Shown: positions 13,760 through 26,132 of the stretch, piece after piece
Layout: each line of letters opens with the position of its first letter
How positions within the stretch are numbered: the first letter of the stretch is position 1
Origin: Vanilla planifolia
Lineage: Eukaryota; Streptophyta; Magnoliopsida; Asparagales; Orchidaceae
Assembly: GCA_023846275.1 (NCBI GenBank)
Contig: CM043865.1
Location: 33,060,412 to 33,124,411 of the forward strand
Direction: 5' to 3'
DNA length: 64,000 bases
Translations under genes and position numbers: made by a program
Notes under the pieces: model-generated
Told to the model about the DNA's origin: nothing
Database searches by the model: none
What the model saw: the letters and a program-made list of their open reading frames with translations, nothing else

Positions 13760-14460
13760 GTTCTTTTTTTTTTCAGATTTCCTCATTTATTTTTTATTCA
13801 AAAGTGGCCAAAGCCTACAAAAAGGACTTCCACTACGGGGGATTAGATACAAAGTCAGCTAACAGAAGTTTAAGTAAAGGCTTGAGCAGGGGCATTCCCC
13901 TTTCTCATACCATATCAGATGAACATGGGTTTTTTGCGACCCAATCCGCAGGGGCATTGCCTTCCCTCAGAACATGTGTGAGGCGAAAAGCTAACAACTT
14001 CCTCACATAATGGAGAGCATCAGAAACAGTTCCACCCTCCAAAGGACAGCAAACCCATTGCATCCCCTCATGTAATGCATAGGTAGAGTAAGTCTAGATC
14101 TCAACAGCAAGGTAATCCTCGAGTTTTGTCATGATAAACACCATGGCTTCCATGATAGCCTAAAGCTTAGAAGCGTTACTTGCCTGCGAAATGAATCCTT
14201 TCCCCACAACGTGCATGGGCCTCCCCTGATGGTCACGGACAATAAGACCGATATCAGTCGTCTCATTCTTCACTGCAGCATCACAATTGATCATTATCCA
14301 ACCCGTTGGAGGGGGAAGCCAAACACTGGTTACCAGGGACCCCAAGGGATTGAACTTCCCGTTGGATGTAGAAGGATGATAATTAATGAGCTTTATATTG
14401 GTAGTGCTTTCCAATTTATTTTGAATTAAGCATGTGACATCTACATTTAGACAATACATT
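13760..14460 (-). pseudogene. LINE 3' end with degenerate RNase H domain
   Basis: Read on the minus strand, the conceptual protein shows SVWLPPPTGWIMINCDAAV (about 14320-14268), then GLIVRDHQGRP, and later LREGNAPADWVA (about 13970-13935). This is the order found in the RNase H-like domain at the end of plant non-LTR retrotransposons. At least three in-frame stops interrupt it: just after SNASKL near 14160, near 14098 and near 13912. The frame ends in a stop at about 13843. The downstream tail GGCTTTGGCCACTTTTGAATAA (13815-13794) is close to the tail of the LINE at 33358-33875, so both belong to one family. An A-rich tract follows at about 13775-13765. The 5' end is not clear. Confidence 0.8.
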
Positions 14461-14549
14461 TGAGTAAAATATTAGAACATGATAAGAGAAAAATAGTGAA
14501 CACTAAAAAAAAACAAGAAAAGTGAAATAAAAGTAAAAGAAAACTATAT

Positions 14550-15215
14550 GCATATCTATTTGCAGATATTCTCGTCTCGAGACATCGATAATAGATGTTC
14601 TTTTCAAAGTTGTAGCAACGAAAGTGGAAGCATGATAACAGTGAGAAACAACAGAAGAAAAAAGGAGATAATTTTTTCTACAAGGAGACTAAATTCTTCT
14701 AAAAGTTTTTTCATTAAGGGATTCTAAATTCATGAGATTTTGATTATCAAAGCTCTCTAAAATTCTTCTTGAAATTCACTATCTGAATTTTTTCATATAT
14801 CTTTTCTATTTATTTATATGGCAATTTGAATACAATATTTAATAATAAAACAAAAAACATGTGATTCTGACAAAAAATTTAAAAAATCTCCAAATTCTAT
14901 AAATTCTACAAAACACACCTATTCGTGTCCTTGATTTTGCACAATCGTGCTAGGGGAGGCTATTCGTGCACATGGGCACTATTCTCATGTACAGATAGCC
15001 TTTGGTGCTCAAACCTCCTTCTACACTTGCATTGACCATGATAGCTTGTTGAATGCATGCGATAATGGTTTATATGGCGGACGTGCGCCCATTCTATAGA
15101 AATGCATGCATGGTTGATTGGCATGCCACACCCTTCCACGTACATTGGACTAGTGCACTTGCAGCAAGTCTCTATGCATGGTCCAACACCTGATCCCACT
15201 GTTTTGTGCTAAATC
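14550..15215. other. Possible LTR-like fragment, GC-richer island
   Basis: The stretch 14930-15210 is much less AT-rich than its surroundings. It has several 'gcatgc' and 'cgtgcacatgggcac' words resembling the long terminal repeats of plant copia elements. I saw no coding domain, no primer-binding site and no matching second copy, so the assignment is tentative. Confidence 0.3.
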
Positions 15216-15407
15216 AATATTTTCATTATTTTGTCTCATTCTTTAATTTTTTTAACTCATTTTTTATTCAATGAACTTTTAAGTAATCTCATAATCAATG
15301 CACTTTTTTAAATACTAAAGAAAAAAATAAATGTGAAAAATGATTGGCTAAATGAGTCTTATATTTTATAAGATAAGATGATATAATATATGTTAAAAGC
15401 GTAAAAG

Positions 15408-15409
<2 letters not shown>

Positions 15410-15473
<64 letters not shown>
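15410..15473. repeat. (TA)32 microsatellite, 64 bp
   Basis: Uninterrupted alternating TA of 64 bp, the longest simple repeat in the window. It lies in intergenic DNA between RFC1 and the inositol kinase gene. Its length is likely to vary between individuals. Confidence 0.95.
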
Positions 15474-15474
<1 letters not shown>

Positions 15475-17914
15475 CTATGGTGGGTACAATCATAAGAGGA
15501 GTTTATATTTTTTATTATTGCATATTTTTGTCATAAAAACATGTAATCATTTAAGTTTTCAATTTTAATTTCTTATTTCTATTTTACTATGAATGTTACT
15601 TTTTAGTTATAATATTTTTATTTCGTTGTATATCATAATCACTTATATTTCACAAGTCCATATTTTAAAATTATGCTATGAAATTAATATGTAACCATGT
15701 CCATCTAAAAGCATCATAAGAAAATAATACAACCATTCTACTTACTGAGAAACAAAAATAATAATACATCAAATAGTATGAGGTCAATTTATCTTATTTT
15801 CACAAATAATATTGAGCCAAGATTATCTATTTCAATGGTATCAATCAAATATTGTTTCTCCTTTGATCAATTATTTAAAATTATATTAATTTAATGAGCC
15901 TATACTCCTCTTGATCTTCTACTTTAACAATTAAATATCTTTCATTTATTTTAAATTTCACCTTATTTATATTATTGAACTAAATATTAATTATAATATA
16001 TATATATATATGTTAATATATTTTTATTTTATTTTTTATAATTAGAACTTTCTCTTTGTCGGTCAGCTATATGATTGATCATGCCATCTAATTATCAATG
16101 GATCAAATATTTGATTAGTCACCTTCAATTGGTTTATCTACTTAAACCAAACTAATTGGATTTGTAGTGTGGTCCAATTGATTGAATCATTTGACCAAAC
16201 ATTAAAAGATCATCTACGCCTTTTAATAACAATCAAAGTCCACAAAGCATCTATAATATGCTTTTTCAATAGTAATCGCTAATATTTATTATGACAAATT
16301 TCTAAAATTTAATTCAAATACCTAATTATCTTTTTTGAAACATATATAAACCAATATTTCTTAAAAGCATAACTCATCTCAATTATTTATCTTCTCTCCT
16401 AAATCTCTCTCTTGTTTCCTCTTTGATTCCAACGGCAACCTAACTAATGTTCTCTTCAAAGAATTCCACTAAAACCTCTCTTTGACATGCAAAACAGATA
16501 AAGTTATCTAAATCACATAAAACTCCTAAATATTTAAATAATTTCATATATCTAAAAATTAGTTACACATATTAGAATGTTAATTTTACATTATTGTTCA
16601 AACTTAACTCTTATAATTTTACAATTTTCCTTTTCTTAAAATTTTGAATAATTCGAGATATTTTATCAAAATATTTTTCTTTTGTCTCTTAATTTATTTT
16701 TCTTTCAATTTAATTATACAATTAAAATTTAACTAATTAAATCTTCTTATTTCTTTTTACCTACTTAGTCAAAATATTTATCGAATTTTCTTTATAGTTT
16801 ATATGTGATTATATTTTCATTATCTTTAAGACATAATGAATTATATGAAATTCATATATATTAAAAATACTTTATAATAAAGAAATACATCATACATTCT
16901 CATCATTTATAAAGGCAAAACTAGACGACAAACAATGCTATCTATTATTTCCAAAATCCAAAAAGGCCCAATATCTATTAATTTCAACTTTCCTATTATG
17001 CCAAAGTAGTAACACCTTTCATTAAACTTATTTTAACAAACATTCGATTCCTCTTAAAACTATAAATTATTGTATTAAACATTTAAAATATTTCTTTTGA
17101 CAATTTTATATAACCCAAAAAATTTCACAAGATTTTTTAAATTTGTTTAAAACCATTTACAAGTTGTGAATCAAAATTTTCTCTTTCCTACTCTTCATAC
17201 CTTCATTTAAAATAAGTAACATTTTCTTTTATATAAATCTTATCTATAAGAATTCTAACATCATATTAATAATTATTATTATATACTATCTAAATATACA
17301 AAAAACAACTTTGTCAATCATCTCCAAAAAAAAAAAAAAAGAAAAATTACATGCATAACCTCAACAAATTTTTCACAATTTGTATTGTTCTTTGAGTATG
17401 ACAATATATTTGAAGAAAAAAAAAAAGAAAACATTAAACTTCTACACAATATTAAATAAATTATTCAGAAATTTAAAGTAAATTTAGTATCAAGATCATT
17501 TTTTAAGACTTTAGCTTTTCCACTTCTTCTAAAAAATGCCTATTTTATTTTGCATTACACAATCCCTTAACACAACACTAAATGGTTCTTCAAAAAAGGC
17601 CATTTCTACTAACATAGGATACATTTTCAATAAACAATATTCAACATCCATCATCAAAAAGCTTTTATTCTATCAGAAAGTATAGCACCAAGAATCAGCC
17701 AAAAATTGAATCACTAGAGAAATTAGCAATGTTTCAAGTAAGTCTCCTGTAGAATGCATCAAGTCAACAAAGGTTTTCTGAACCTTTGTTATGAACGAAT
17801 CTTAAGGCAAGAACGATTATTCTATTCTAAAGATCAATTCCTGCAGTTCCAACTATATTGGTAAAATATTGTTTCAGTCAGTCACTTGGTAGTCCAAATT
17901 CGACCAAGCTTTCA
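15474..17914. other. AT-rich intergenic stretch, 3' side of the inositol kinase gene
   Basis: I see no coding region. Poly-A runs occur at about 17325-17340 and 17415-17430. The last few hundred bases (about 17600-17914) are somewhat richer in complex sequence and probably hold the 3' UTR of the kinase gene. No polyadenylation signal could be fixed. Confidence 0.55.
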
Positions 17915-20900
17915 TCAATTCTTCTTCCTATTCTCATCCTTGATCTCAGTCAGCCCACCGATGCAAGATAGCTCAGCTGCTCTAAGGAGGGATTCCCTGA
18001 ATTCTTGATGTGCAACAGACTCCTGATAATTAAGTGAAAATTTTGTTTGACAAGGAACTGCATCATAGCTTCTTCTCCTTTCCAGTTCTTGTCTTACTGC
18101 CTGTATCAAAGGGATGAAAAACAAAAAAAACTTTACTTCATAGCCAACCTCAAATGAATTTACCTTGTACCTTTATATCCTACTCTTTTCATAACTAGAT
18201 TTCTTTGACCAAAACCTCAAGCCAATCCTGGGACTCTTTCTGAGATGAAGTATATTTTATTTGGAATGTCATTCACCTCAGGAATCATAAGTGAAGCTTA
18301 ATCCGGATCAGCAATTAAATTCTAAAAAAAAATTTGTTTTTTTCTGGAACTTTCCAAGCTGATTGTAAGAGTATACATGGAACTTGTACGTTGCTTGCCT
18401 GTTTGTTTGATAGCAGCTTACAAAATTGAAAAAAGACATTTGAAAATGAGGTTTGGATAAGAGTTTTGTACAAGTGAAAATAAAGTTTTGGTAAAAAAAA
18501 ATTGTTTGAAGCAAACTTTGATAAACAAAGGTTTTTGAAATGATGTTTTAAGAGCAAAAATCAAACTGGACCAGGACAAGCATGTAGTTGCTACAAAAAT
18601 CTCTAAAAACGAACTAAAACATTTTTTTTATAAATGTTAGATGATGCCAGACAGGGAATAAAACCTCTTATAAACCTTTCACTCTATAATGTTCTCAGCT
18701 ATGGAATATATATACATCCTAAGACACCATGAATGTATTGCATACCTATCAAACATGTATTTTCCGAATTCATTTGCATGACACCCAATACCTTTTCGTT
18801 TGAGGTATTATATTAAATAGTTTTAAGGTGATTCATACAAGTGATCATTAGACAGAATAGTGCTAAAATCAGCTTACCTACAAACATGCTAATTCTATTG
18901 GTGTTGTGATACATAGGTTAAAAGACTAAAGTTCAATGAGTCTGATGCTCCCTATAAATTACTGGTTCTCCATAGAGAGTGCTTTAATATAACTAATCCC
19001 ATATAATTGAAATTGTTGGTCTTATACTTTTGACTAGTTTGATGATAACAAAACCAAGTATTTGATGATTAATATATTGTGTATCTATTGATACATAGAT
19101 GAAAGTTTAAGAAGATAATAATTTGCATGCAAAAATTTTCAAGATTGTTAATATCATTGTTCAAAAAATGGTGACTCAACTTTCATATCTTGGAGTCATG
19201 AGAACTAAGTAATTATTGAATTGGCTACCTATCTAGAGCTCATCATCCATTATCTTAATCGTTAGAATATCAAAACCATTTATTTAAAATCAAGTGACAC
19301 CTAAGAATGCATACATCAACATTACTTAATTTACTCATGCAAGCATTAACGACATATTCATCATCTATAAGTCCATGGTGTGTTTAACAGCTAAATTATG
19401 CTAAAACTTAAGTATTCTATAGCTGAAATGTTATAACAAGTAATAAGAATTGAGCCTAGGCTTAAGCATGCAAGATAAGCTAGTCAGAAAGATTGATTGC
19501 CTAGACAATCAGTTCATTCTTTGTATTGCCTTGATATGATATTTAGATCGTCCAAGTATTACGCAACACATGAAGAATAACAACTAATTAATCTTATTAG
19601 ATACTTAATTTTAGACATTATGAGCTTTTTAAAATATTACTTATTCTATTGGAGAGTATAAAAAGGATAAAAAGATACTTGAGAATTAACTAATAAAAAA
19701 TGTTACATCGTTTTTAAGGTATATCAAGTTTCATCCTAATATTAAAACTGCAATATATTTATTTGTGCTTTGCATTGAAGAACAATGAGTTATTTTTATA
19801 TTATTATTTTAATCTTCATTCTCAGCATAACTTTGCACACATGTTCATAACATCTTTCCATACTCATACTTTAATTATGCCCCTTATGTTACAAGTGGTC
19901 AATTATAGATTATTATAAGAATTGCTTGTATAAGTACTGAAATTATTTTTCTATTTTAGTTTTTATGACTCGTCTTAGCATTCTATATATTCTTTTATGG
20001 ATCACTTGTGTAACGTTTAATCTTACCAATAATTTGACAAAACAAAGATAATTGTTTAATACAAGCCAAACCATCTGATTAGGGGTCGATGTTGGCCTTG
20101 GTTGTGGCTAAAACTATTTAAAAATAGCTTGTATTCTTTACCTTCAATATTTGTTTTTGCTTGAATATCACAAAGAAACTTTTCAAAATTAAATAGGAGT
20201 TTTTCTAAAATTCATTAAGTCACTCTCCCTCTTGTAGCTCACTCATTCTAACAGAAATTTATATAATGCCTGATTATTGTATGCTAAAAAATTATGGCAA
20301 TTTAATCCATCATTCATATTGATTTGGTTATTGATAAAGTTTCTTTTAACTTAAACATTTCCATGTCTTTTGCAATAATAGACATTCTGTAGGAGACCAT
20401 TGATTTTTTTTTTTGGGTTGATAGCAATATATACTGATATGCCAAATCTAGACAAGGTATAATGACTAATCAAATATAGCTCACTGTTCCAGTTATATAA
20501 TCTAGCATTCTACCATATGAACTGCAATCATGTTCTGTGTGATATGGAATATAGCTAAGAAGACTTATATTGAATCAGATTACAAAATTGCATCTTACTT
20601 CAAAAAATTTGTTGGTCATCTTATCCAACAATAGTCTGAGAAGACACGAAATGCAAGGAAGAGGGTAAATAGTTTGGTAATGAGAACCTGAAGCCTACTT
20701 AAAGGGCAGAGATGTGAAAAATCTGGCAGTTCTAGGAGTATGAAGGAAGGCTGAATTGTGTACATCAGACTGGAGTTTATAGAATAAATGCTGATGGACC
20801 TACAGCAAGGAACCATGATTATGTTGATGACAAATGCAAGTAGACAATGATGACACCTATTGGTTGTTCACAAAGAAGTAGGTCTGTAACCACAGGCAAT

Positions 20901-23835
20901 TTTTCTGGTTACAAAATAAGATTCAACAGCAAGAACTTCCTAAACGTTGCATAAGAATATACAAAAAGTTTGTGATTGCTTATCTGTTACCTTGACAGGT
21001 TGTCCTATTGTCGGACAGCACATCTCTATTGTTTCCTGATCATATTCTTGCTTACCTTTCAGTGTAACAACATATATTTTACTTAATGGAATTCTGACAA
21101 ATATTTTTGTGGCTGCTATAGTGGTATAAATTTGCTGCAAGAGTATTTATTTGCTCTTAGAACTATAATAACTAAAAAATTTATTACAATCACAAACAAA
21201 AGAGTGCACCTACGTGAGAATATTATTGCATGAATGCATGCAAATGCACATAAAGCTAAGTGCACACAATTATAAACTTAAATTAGCCAGACCAGTGCCT
21301 GGGAAATTTTGATTATGATCCAAGTCAAACCAAGCTCATAATCAGTATTAACCCATAAAAATTTTATCAGAGCTCAAACAAAAATCAATATCCCATAGGT
21401 TTTCAACATTTAAGCAAAGTTACCAATTCTACATAACACCAATTCATTTTTTTTGTTCCAACCCCTATAATATTGCTCACCAGAGAAATGTTATATGCTT
21501 TCTCTGCTTAAAGACGTTCATATTTGTTGCATATTTATGTAGAGTAGTTTACACCATGCACTTTTCAAGTTAACTCATGATAGGTAACAAATATTTCATG
21601 AATAATAGCAGTACAAGAAAATGAGATAGAACCATGTTTTGAGCTAATAACATGGGAAACATAAACAAAACAGCGAGCAAAAAGGCACTGAATAAGCCCC
21701 ACAAGCAAAATAAGAAAATAAAATAAAATTTTTATTTAATAATTATTTAGGAAAATGTCTATCCCATTCAGTTTAAAACATCAATCTAAAGCAGACCAAC
21801 ATTACCCAACACATCTTGGGTCGACTTAAAAGCAGCATGCCCTTGGTCCAGTCATTGACAATATTCACTCAAATAGATTTATTGTAGGTGTGCTAAATTT
21901 CCAGACTACCACGTGATATGGTGCAATCTTATGGCTTACTATGCACCTCACTCTTTATGGTTTCGTAAGAGCTACAAGCACTGTCGAGAGCGCTAAAACT
22001 TCCCGCAGACATAGCATAACGCTCATCATATCCAAATTTGTGATTAGGGTACAAAAGGCATGAATCATGTGTAAACGGATGCTCTCTTCATTATTGCATG
22101 CTCAAGTCTACGATCAATTAAAAAGATTTCTCCACCATAGTGAAGGCTCTTCCATTGTTTAGTTAGTTTCCTATAAATGAAGATAGTAGCTTGAAGGAGA
22201 AGCATCACATGCTCACAGCTCAACCTTTCTCACAAGTTTATTTTTTCTGTCTTTGCTAAGCCAAGTGCATCCTCTCGATCCTACACTACTTCTCTGTTCA
22301 CTCTTCAAACTAGTGAGTAATTTTTTATTGGTACAAATGGATTCAGCCCATCAGGATTTTTTACTTCAAAGATAAAATTCCTAAGTGGACATACTCCTCT
22401 TTTTAACTTTCCTTCCTCCACTGCAACTATATTGTCCCCCATGATCACTAAATCCCTATCTACCATTCCACAAGTTCCACAATCAATAAAGATCATTTTC
22501 CACGTTAACAAATATTGAAAAGATCCTCAACAAGTAACACATGCAAAAGAAATATAAACATGTCAAAAGAAAAGCCATTCTTTTTATCAAAGCTCTAAAA
22601 GGTAAATTTGTGTTCGCTTGTATCACAACACTACTATAAAAAAAAATTGCAAAAATGAGAATCCTGAGCTCTAGAGAATCTTCAAAAGGAAACTTTGATA
22701 CGTGATCTAAAGACACTCAACAACTGCTAACTTTTGAGGTACACCTGTGGTTCACAGGGCACAACCAATGTGTACTACTATCTTAGAGAATCAGCATTCG
22801 GTTAAGATAGCCACTTCAGCTATGCATAATGAATACTAGATAGATGTTTACTAATATCATGTACCCATACGAGCATCTGACAAGAATGCGATAGTTCACA
22901 GCAATCGAAAATGATCTGAATACTGTTACAGAAAAAGAATCGTAACTAACCTTGAGCAAGCTTTTTTCGAACTTGGGAATCCCAACCTGACCAACGGTGA
23001 GTGCGCCAAAGAAGTTCCCCAGAAGCGCAGCATCAGGAACCGTCAAGCCCCAGCTCAATCCCACAACAAACCCTCCCAGGAAGCTATCTCCAGCTCCGGT
23101 TGGATCGATCTGGAGTGCCGGGAAAGGCGCCACCTTTATCTCATCGTCCCCACAATAAACCTTGCATCCATCCTTCCCCTCCGTCACAATCACGCAGCAC
23201 AACTTCCTCACCTCTTCGATATCTACGAACGGTGCCTCATCAGCGGACGCCTTGAGGAATCTGATCCTAGGAATAAGATCGAAGAAGGCGCTGCTCCTCA
23301 GTGGTACTAACCCCACGGCGCCATCATTCGGATCGAACACTCGAATCAACCCTTGTACATCAACGAACATGAAGCGGCACAAATCGAGCATGAAGGCAAG
23401 CGTTTCTGGGAGGATCTCCCCGGCAACGCCAGCGGCGAGACCGAACTCGAAATTCTCCGACGGGAGGTCGGACGGAAAAATGGGCTCACAGACGCGGACT
23501 CGTCGAAGGACGCGGTCACCGTGGTAGCCATCGGCCGCAGCGGATGGGAAGTAGGCGTGGAAGAGGGTGGTCGGACAGGAGCTCGAAGTGATAGGGGAAT
23601 TGGAGACGGAATCGGAGAAATCCGCGCCGACCTTGGAGATGTAGGAAGCGGAGGCCGAGCAGAGGGGATCGAGTAGGTTGGAGAGAAACGAGGCAGCACC
23701 GCCGAGACCCTTACCAACGACGATGCCGTCACGGTAGATGACGTCGTGGCAGTAATTCCCGACGACCAAGACCCCTCCAGTAGTCGGCGATGACGTTGTG
23801 TGATGGTTCTCGGCCGCCACGTCAACTCGGCCCAT
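17915..23835 (-). CDS. MIK: myo-Inositol kinase, pfkB carbohydrate kinase family, two exons
   Basis: It phosphorylates myo-inositol with ATP, the entry step of the lipid-independent route to phytate in plants. Exon 1 is 23835-22951 (295 codons, donor GTTAGT) and exon 2 is 18100-17915 (acceptor ATACAG, stop TGA). Together they encode 356 residues, close to the Arabidopsis protein. VLVVGNYCHDV is at about residues 22-32 and GLGGAASF at about 43-50. The pfkB signature DPTGAGDSFLGGF is at about 244-256, with catalytic Asp about 250. The exon join gives FEKSLLK-AVRQELERRR, which aligns without gap to the family. I chose the ATG at 23835 because the following MGRVDVAAEN leads directly into the kinase fold. 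An in-frame ATG at 24024 would add 63 residues rich in Arg and Ser; a targeting peptide cannot be excluded. Enzyme specificity is inferred from similarity. Confidence 0.92.
18101..22950 (-). other. Intron of the inositol kinase gene, about 4.85 kb
   Basis: It is bounded by GTTAGT and ATACAG. It contains AT-rich DNA with copia-like wording, such as 'actagtttgatgataacaaaacc' near 19030 and 'attcattaagtcactctccctcttgtag' near 20210. These phrases resemble LTR parts of monocot Ty1/copia elements, although no coding domain was seen. Near 22170-22320 (plus strand) there is a CTATAAAT box followed by a pyrimidine-rich leader-like stretch. A short minus-strand open frame at 22485-22307 is discussed in the findings. 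Confidence 0.6.
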
Positions 23836-24024
23836 CGGGTCCAAGAGCGGGCAAAAAGACGAGTGAGACGATGCTGCATTGCGTGTTTCGGAGAAAAGGC
23901 GAAGCTTCTTTCCCGGAAAAGATACACGAAGAGGATGCGTAACGTTGCAGACCGCGTTTGTGTGACGCGCGTCTCGGCCGATGGCCACGTTGCTTCTCAG
24001 TATAGTACCTCGACATAAGTGCAT

Positions 24025-26130
24025 AGCAATATTTTGTAAATTATAATTAAAATATGATTAAAAAATATTATTTGATTTAGATAACCATAAAAAATTATTT
24101 AAGGGTCCCCTATTGCATTTGATTTAGATCATTTTAGTTGGCAAAAATGACTGCCATTTCTCTCTTTTTATTTTTCTAAGTACAGCTACAGTTGATTTAC
24201 TTGTCTATATTAACCTAAAAATGACTATAACAAAATTTAAAAATTATATGAATTTTAAATTAATAAAATTATAACAATTAAAATTAAAATTAATGTTTGG
24301 CATTTGATTAAATTCATTTATTGTAATAAATAAAAATTTATTAATTGACTTATTTTGTTAATGATTAAGATTGTTAATATTAAACTACTAATAACTTGTA
24401 TAACTTATTGTCAATCAATGATAACGATAACAATAAATATCAATAAATAGTCTTGGTTACAAGCTATCATGATCATGGGAAGGAAAACCTTTTAAGTGTA
24501 AGTGATAAGCAAAGTTTTGAAATCTAGTAACTTGTAGTCAATGACAACAAGTTCTAATTAAAATGGTAATGATTCATAGAAAACTAAATTTGCTTCTTCT
24601 CGCTTAATAAAATTGAATAATAATTATAATATGTATAATTGGTTTAAAATATGAGATGTTAATATGTGTTAAAGAAAATGAATTGTGTTGTACTAATAAA
24701 TTGAGGTGTAACATATTATCGAATAACTTAAAAGTAAAGCATTGTGTGTCTTTAGGGCATTCAAAGTAAAAGGCCAAGTTATTGTGATTATTTATATAAT
24801 TTATGAATATGTATGAAATCATAGTAACAAATAGGAATAAAAGAAATATAAATAAGTACATATTTAACATAAAATTTAAATATGTACAAATTTCAACATA
24901 TTAACTTATAAGGTTGTGATCACTATCAAGAAACGTGAATCTTTATTAATAAAAAATGGATAGAAAGAACTCCTACAACAAAATATTAATTAAACTTTGA
25001 TATCAAAATTAATAAAAGATAAACAAAAGAAACTCTTATAGTAAATGTTGAAGTGAAAGATGAAGATTACAAAAATGATGATAATAATACACATAAATCT
25101 AAATAAATCATAATTTAAATATTTTAATATCATAACCCAAAAAAATATAATTCATAACTTAGGGATGTACATATATGCATGTTAAAAAGAAATCATAATT
25201 TTAAGTAATACTATGCAAACAACTCTCATATTTTTTATATTATAAAGAATATTTATAGATGTAAATGACAAGCTTTATCTAAAAAACTAAATTATAAGAA
25301 ATACTCTTTTCTAATGAAATAATAAAAAAAATATAAAAATATGCAAAAAAAAATAACTCTTTAACAGGTTTATAAACGATTCATTATAACCTATACTTAA
25401 TTAAAAAAATATTAAATAAATAAATAAATCTTGTATTTCCTATTAAACTATCTTATTATCTTTCATTAATGTAACTTATTCTATATTAATCCACCCCACT
25501 ATAAAGAAACTTCATCCAATAAAATTTTACTCTTAGTAAATCTTAATCAAACTCAACATAAATCTATATAAATCCTTCTTATAAACCAAGACATCAAATC
25601 AACCAAAATATTTTCAATGCATTTAAAAATTAAGAAAAACAAAGCAACTTGTGAGAACTATCAAATAATAGTAATCAAGATACTTAAATAAAAAATATAT
25701 TAAAAAATTATTAATCAGATTTGTTATTAGTGAAGTTTATCTATTATTCTTTTTCATATGTTAGACTTTCATAAAATAGATAAAAATATCAAAGATATTT
25801 TTATGGATCATTTATAATAATAATTATAAAACATATGTAGAAATACTCATATTTCTAAATAATTCAAATAATATTATAATAAAATTTTAAATTATAAAAG
25901 GATATAACTCTCTAAATAAATATCATTTAATGATTGGTCACTCATTAAATTTCTTTAAAAACTAAATTTGTTTCATCGATTCAACATACATAGAATTATC
26001 AATCTATTGCTTAATAAAATTAAGTATATACTAAAAAATTATTTTAAGATGTATATAAAGAAGAAGTAAAAATATGCATAGATATGTCTAAAATATTTTC
26101 AAAATTTTTTAAACCTAGGTCATAGGTTAT
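24025..26130. other. Very AT-rich intergenic stretch upstream of the inositol kinase gene
   Basis: It begins with the presumed promoter of the kinase gene (minus strand). No clear TATA position can be chosen because the DNA is almost entirely A and T. I found no coding region, no RNA gene and no assignable repeat in the remainder. Confidence 0.55.
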
Positions 26131-26132
26131 GT

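Noticed and set aside
20940-21140. Minus-strand frame inside the inositol kinase intron considered as an extra exon
   Set aside because: The kinase exons join in frame and align with the family without a gap, so no extra exon is needed, and the frame has no kinase similarity.
23001-24018. Several open frames on both strands over the inositol kinase exon 1
   Set aside because: They arise because the exon is GC-rich and stop-poor. Only the minus-strand kinase frame carries conserved motifs.
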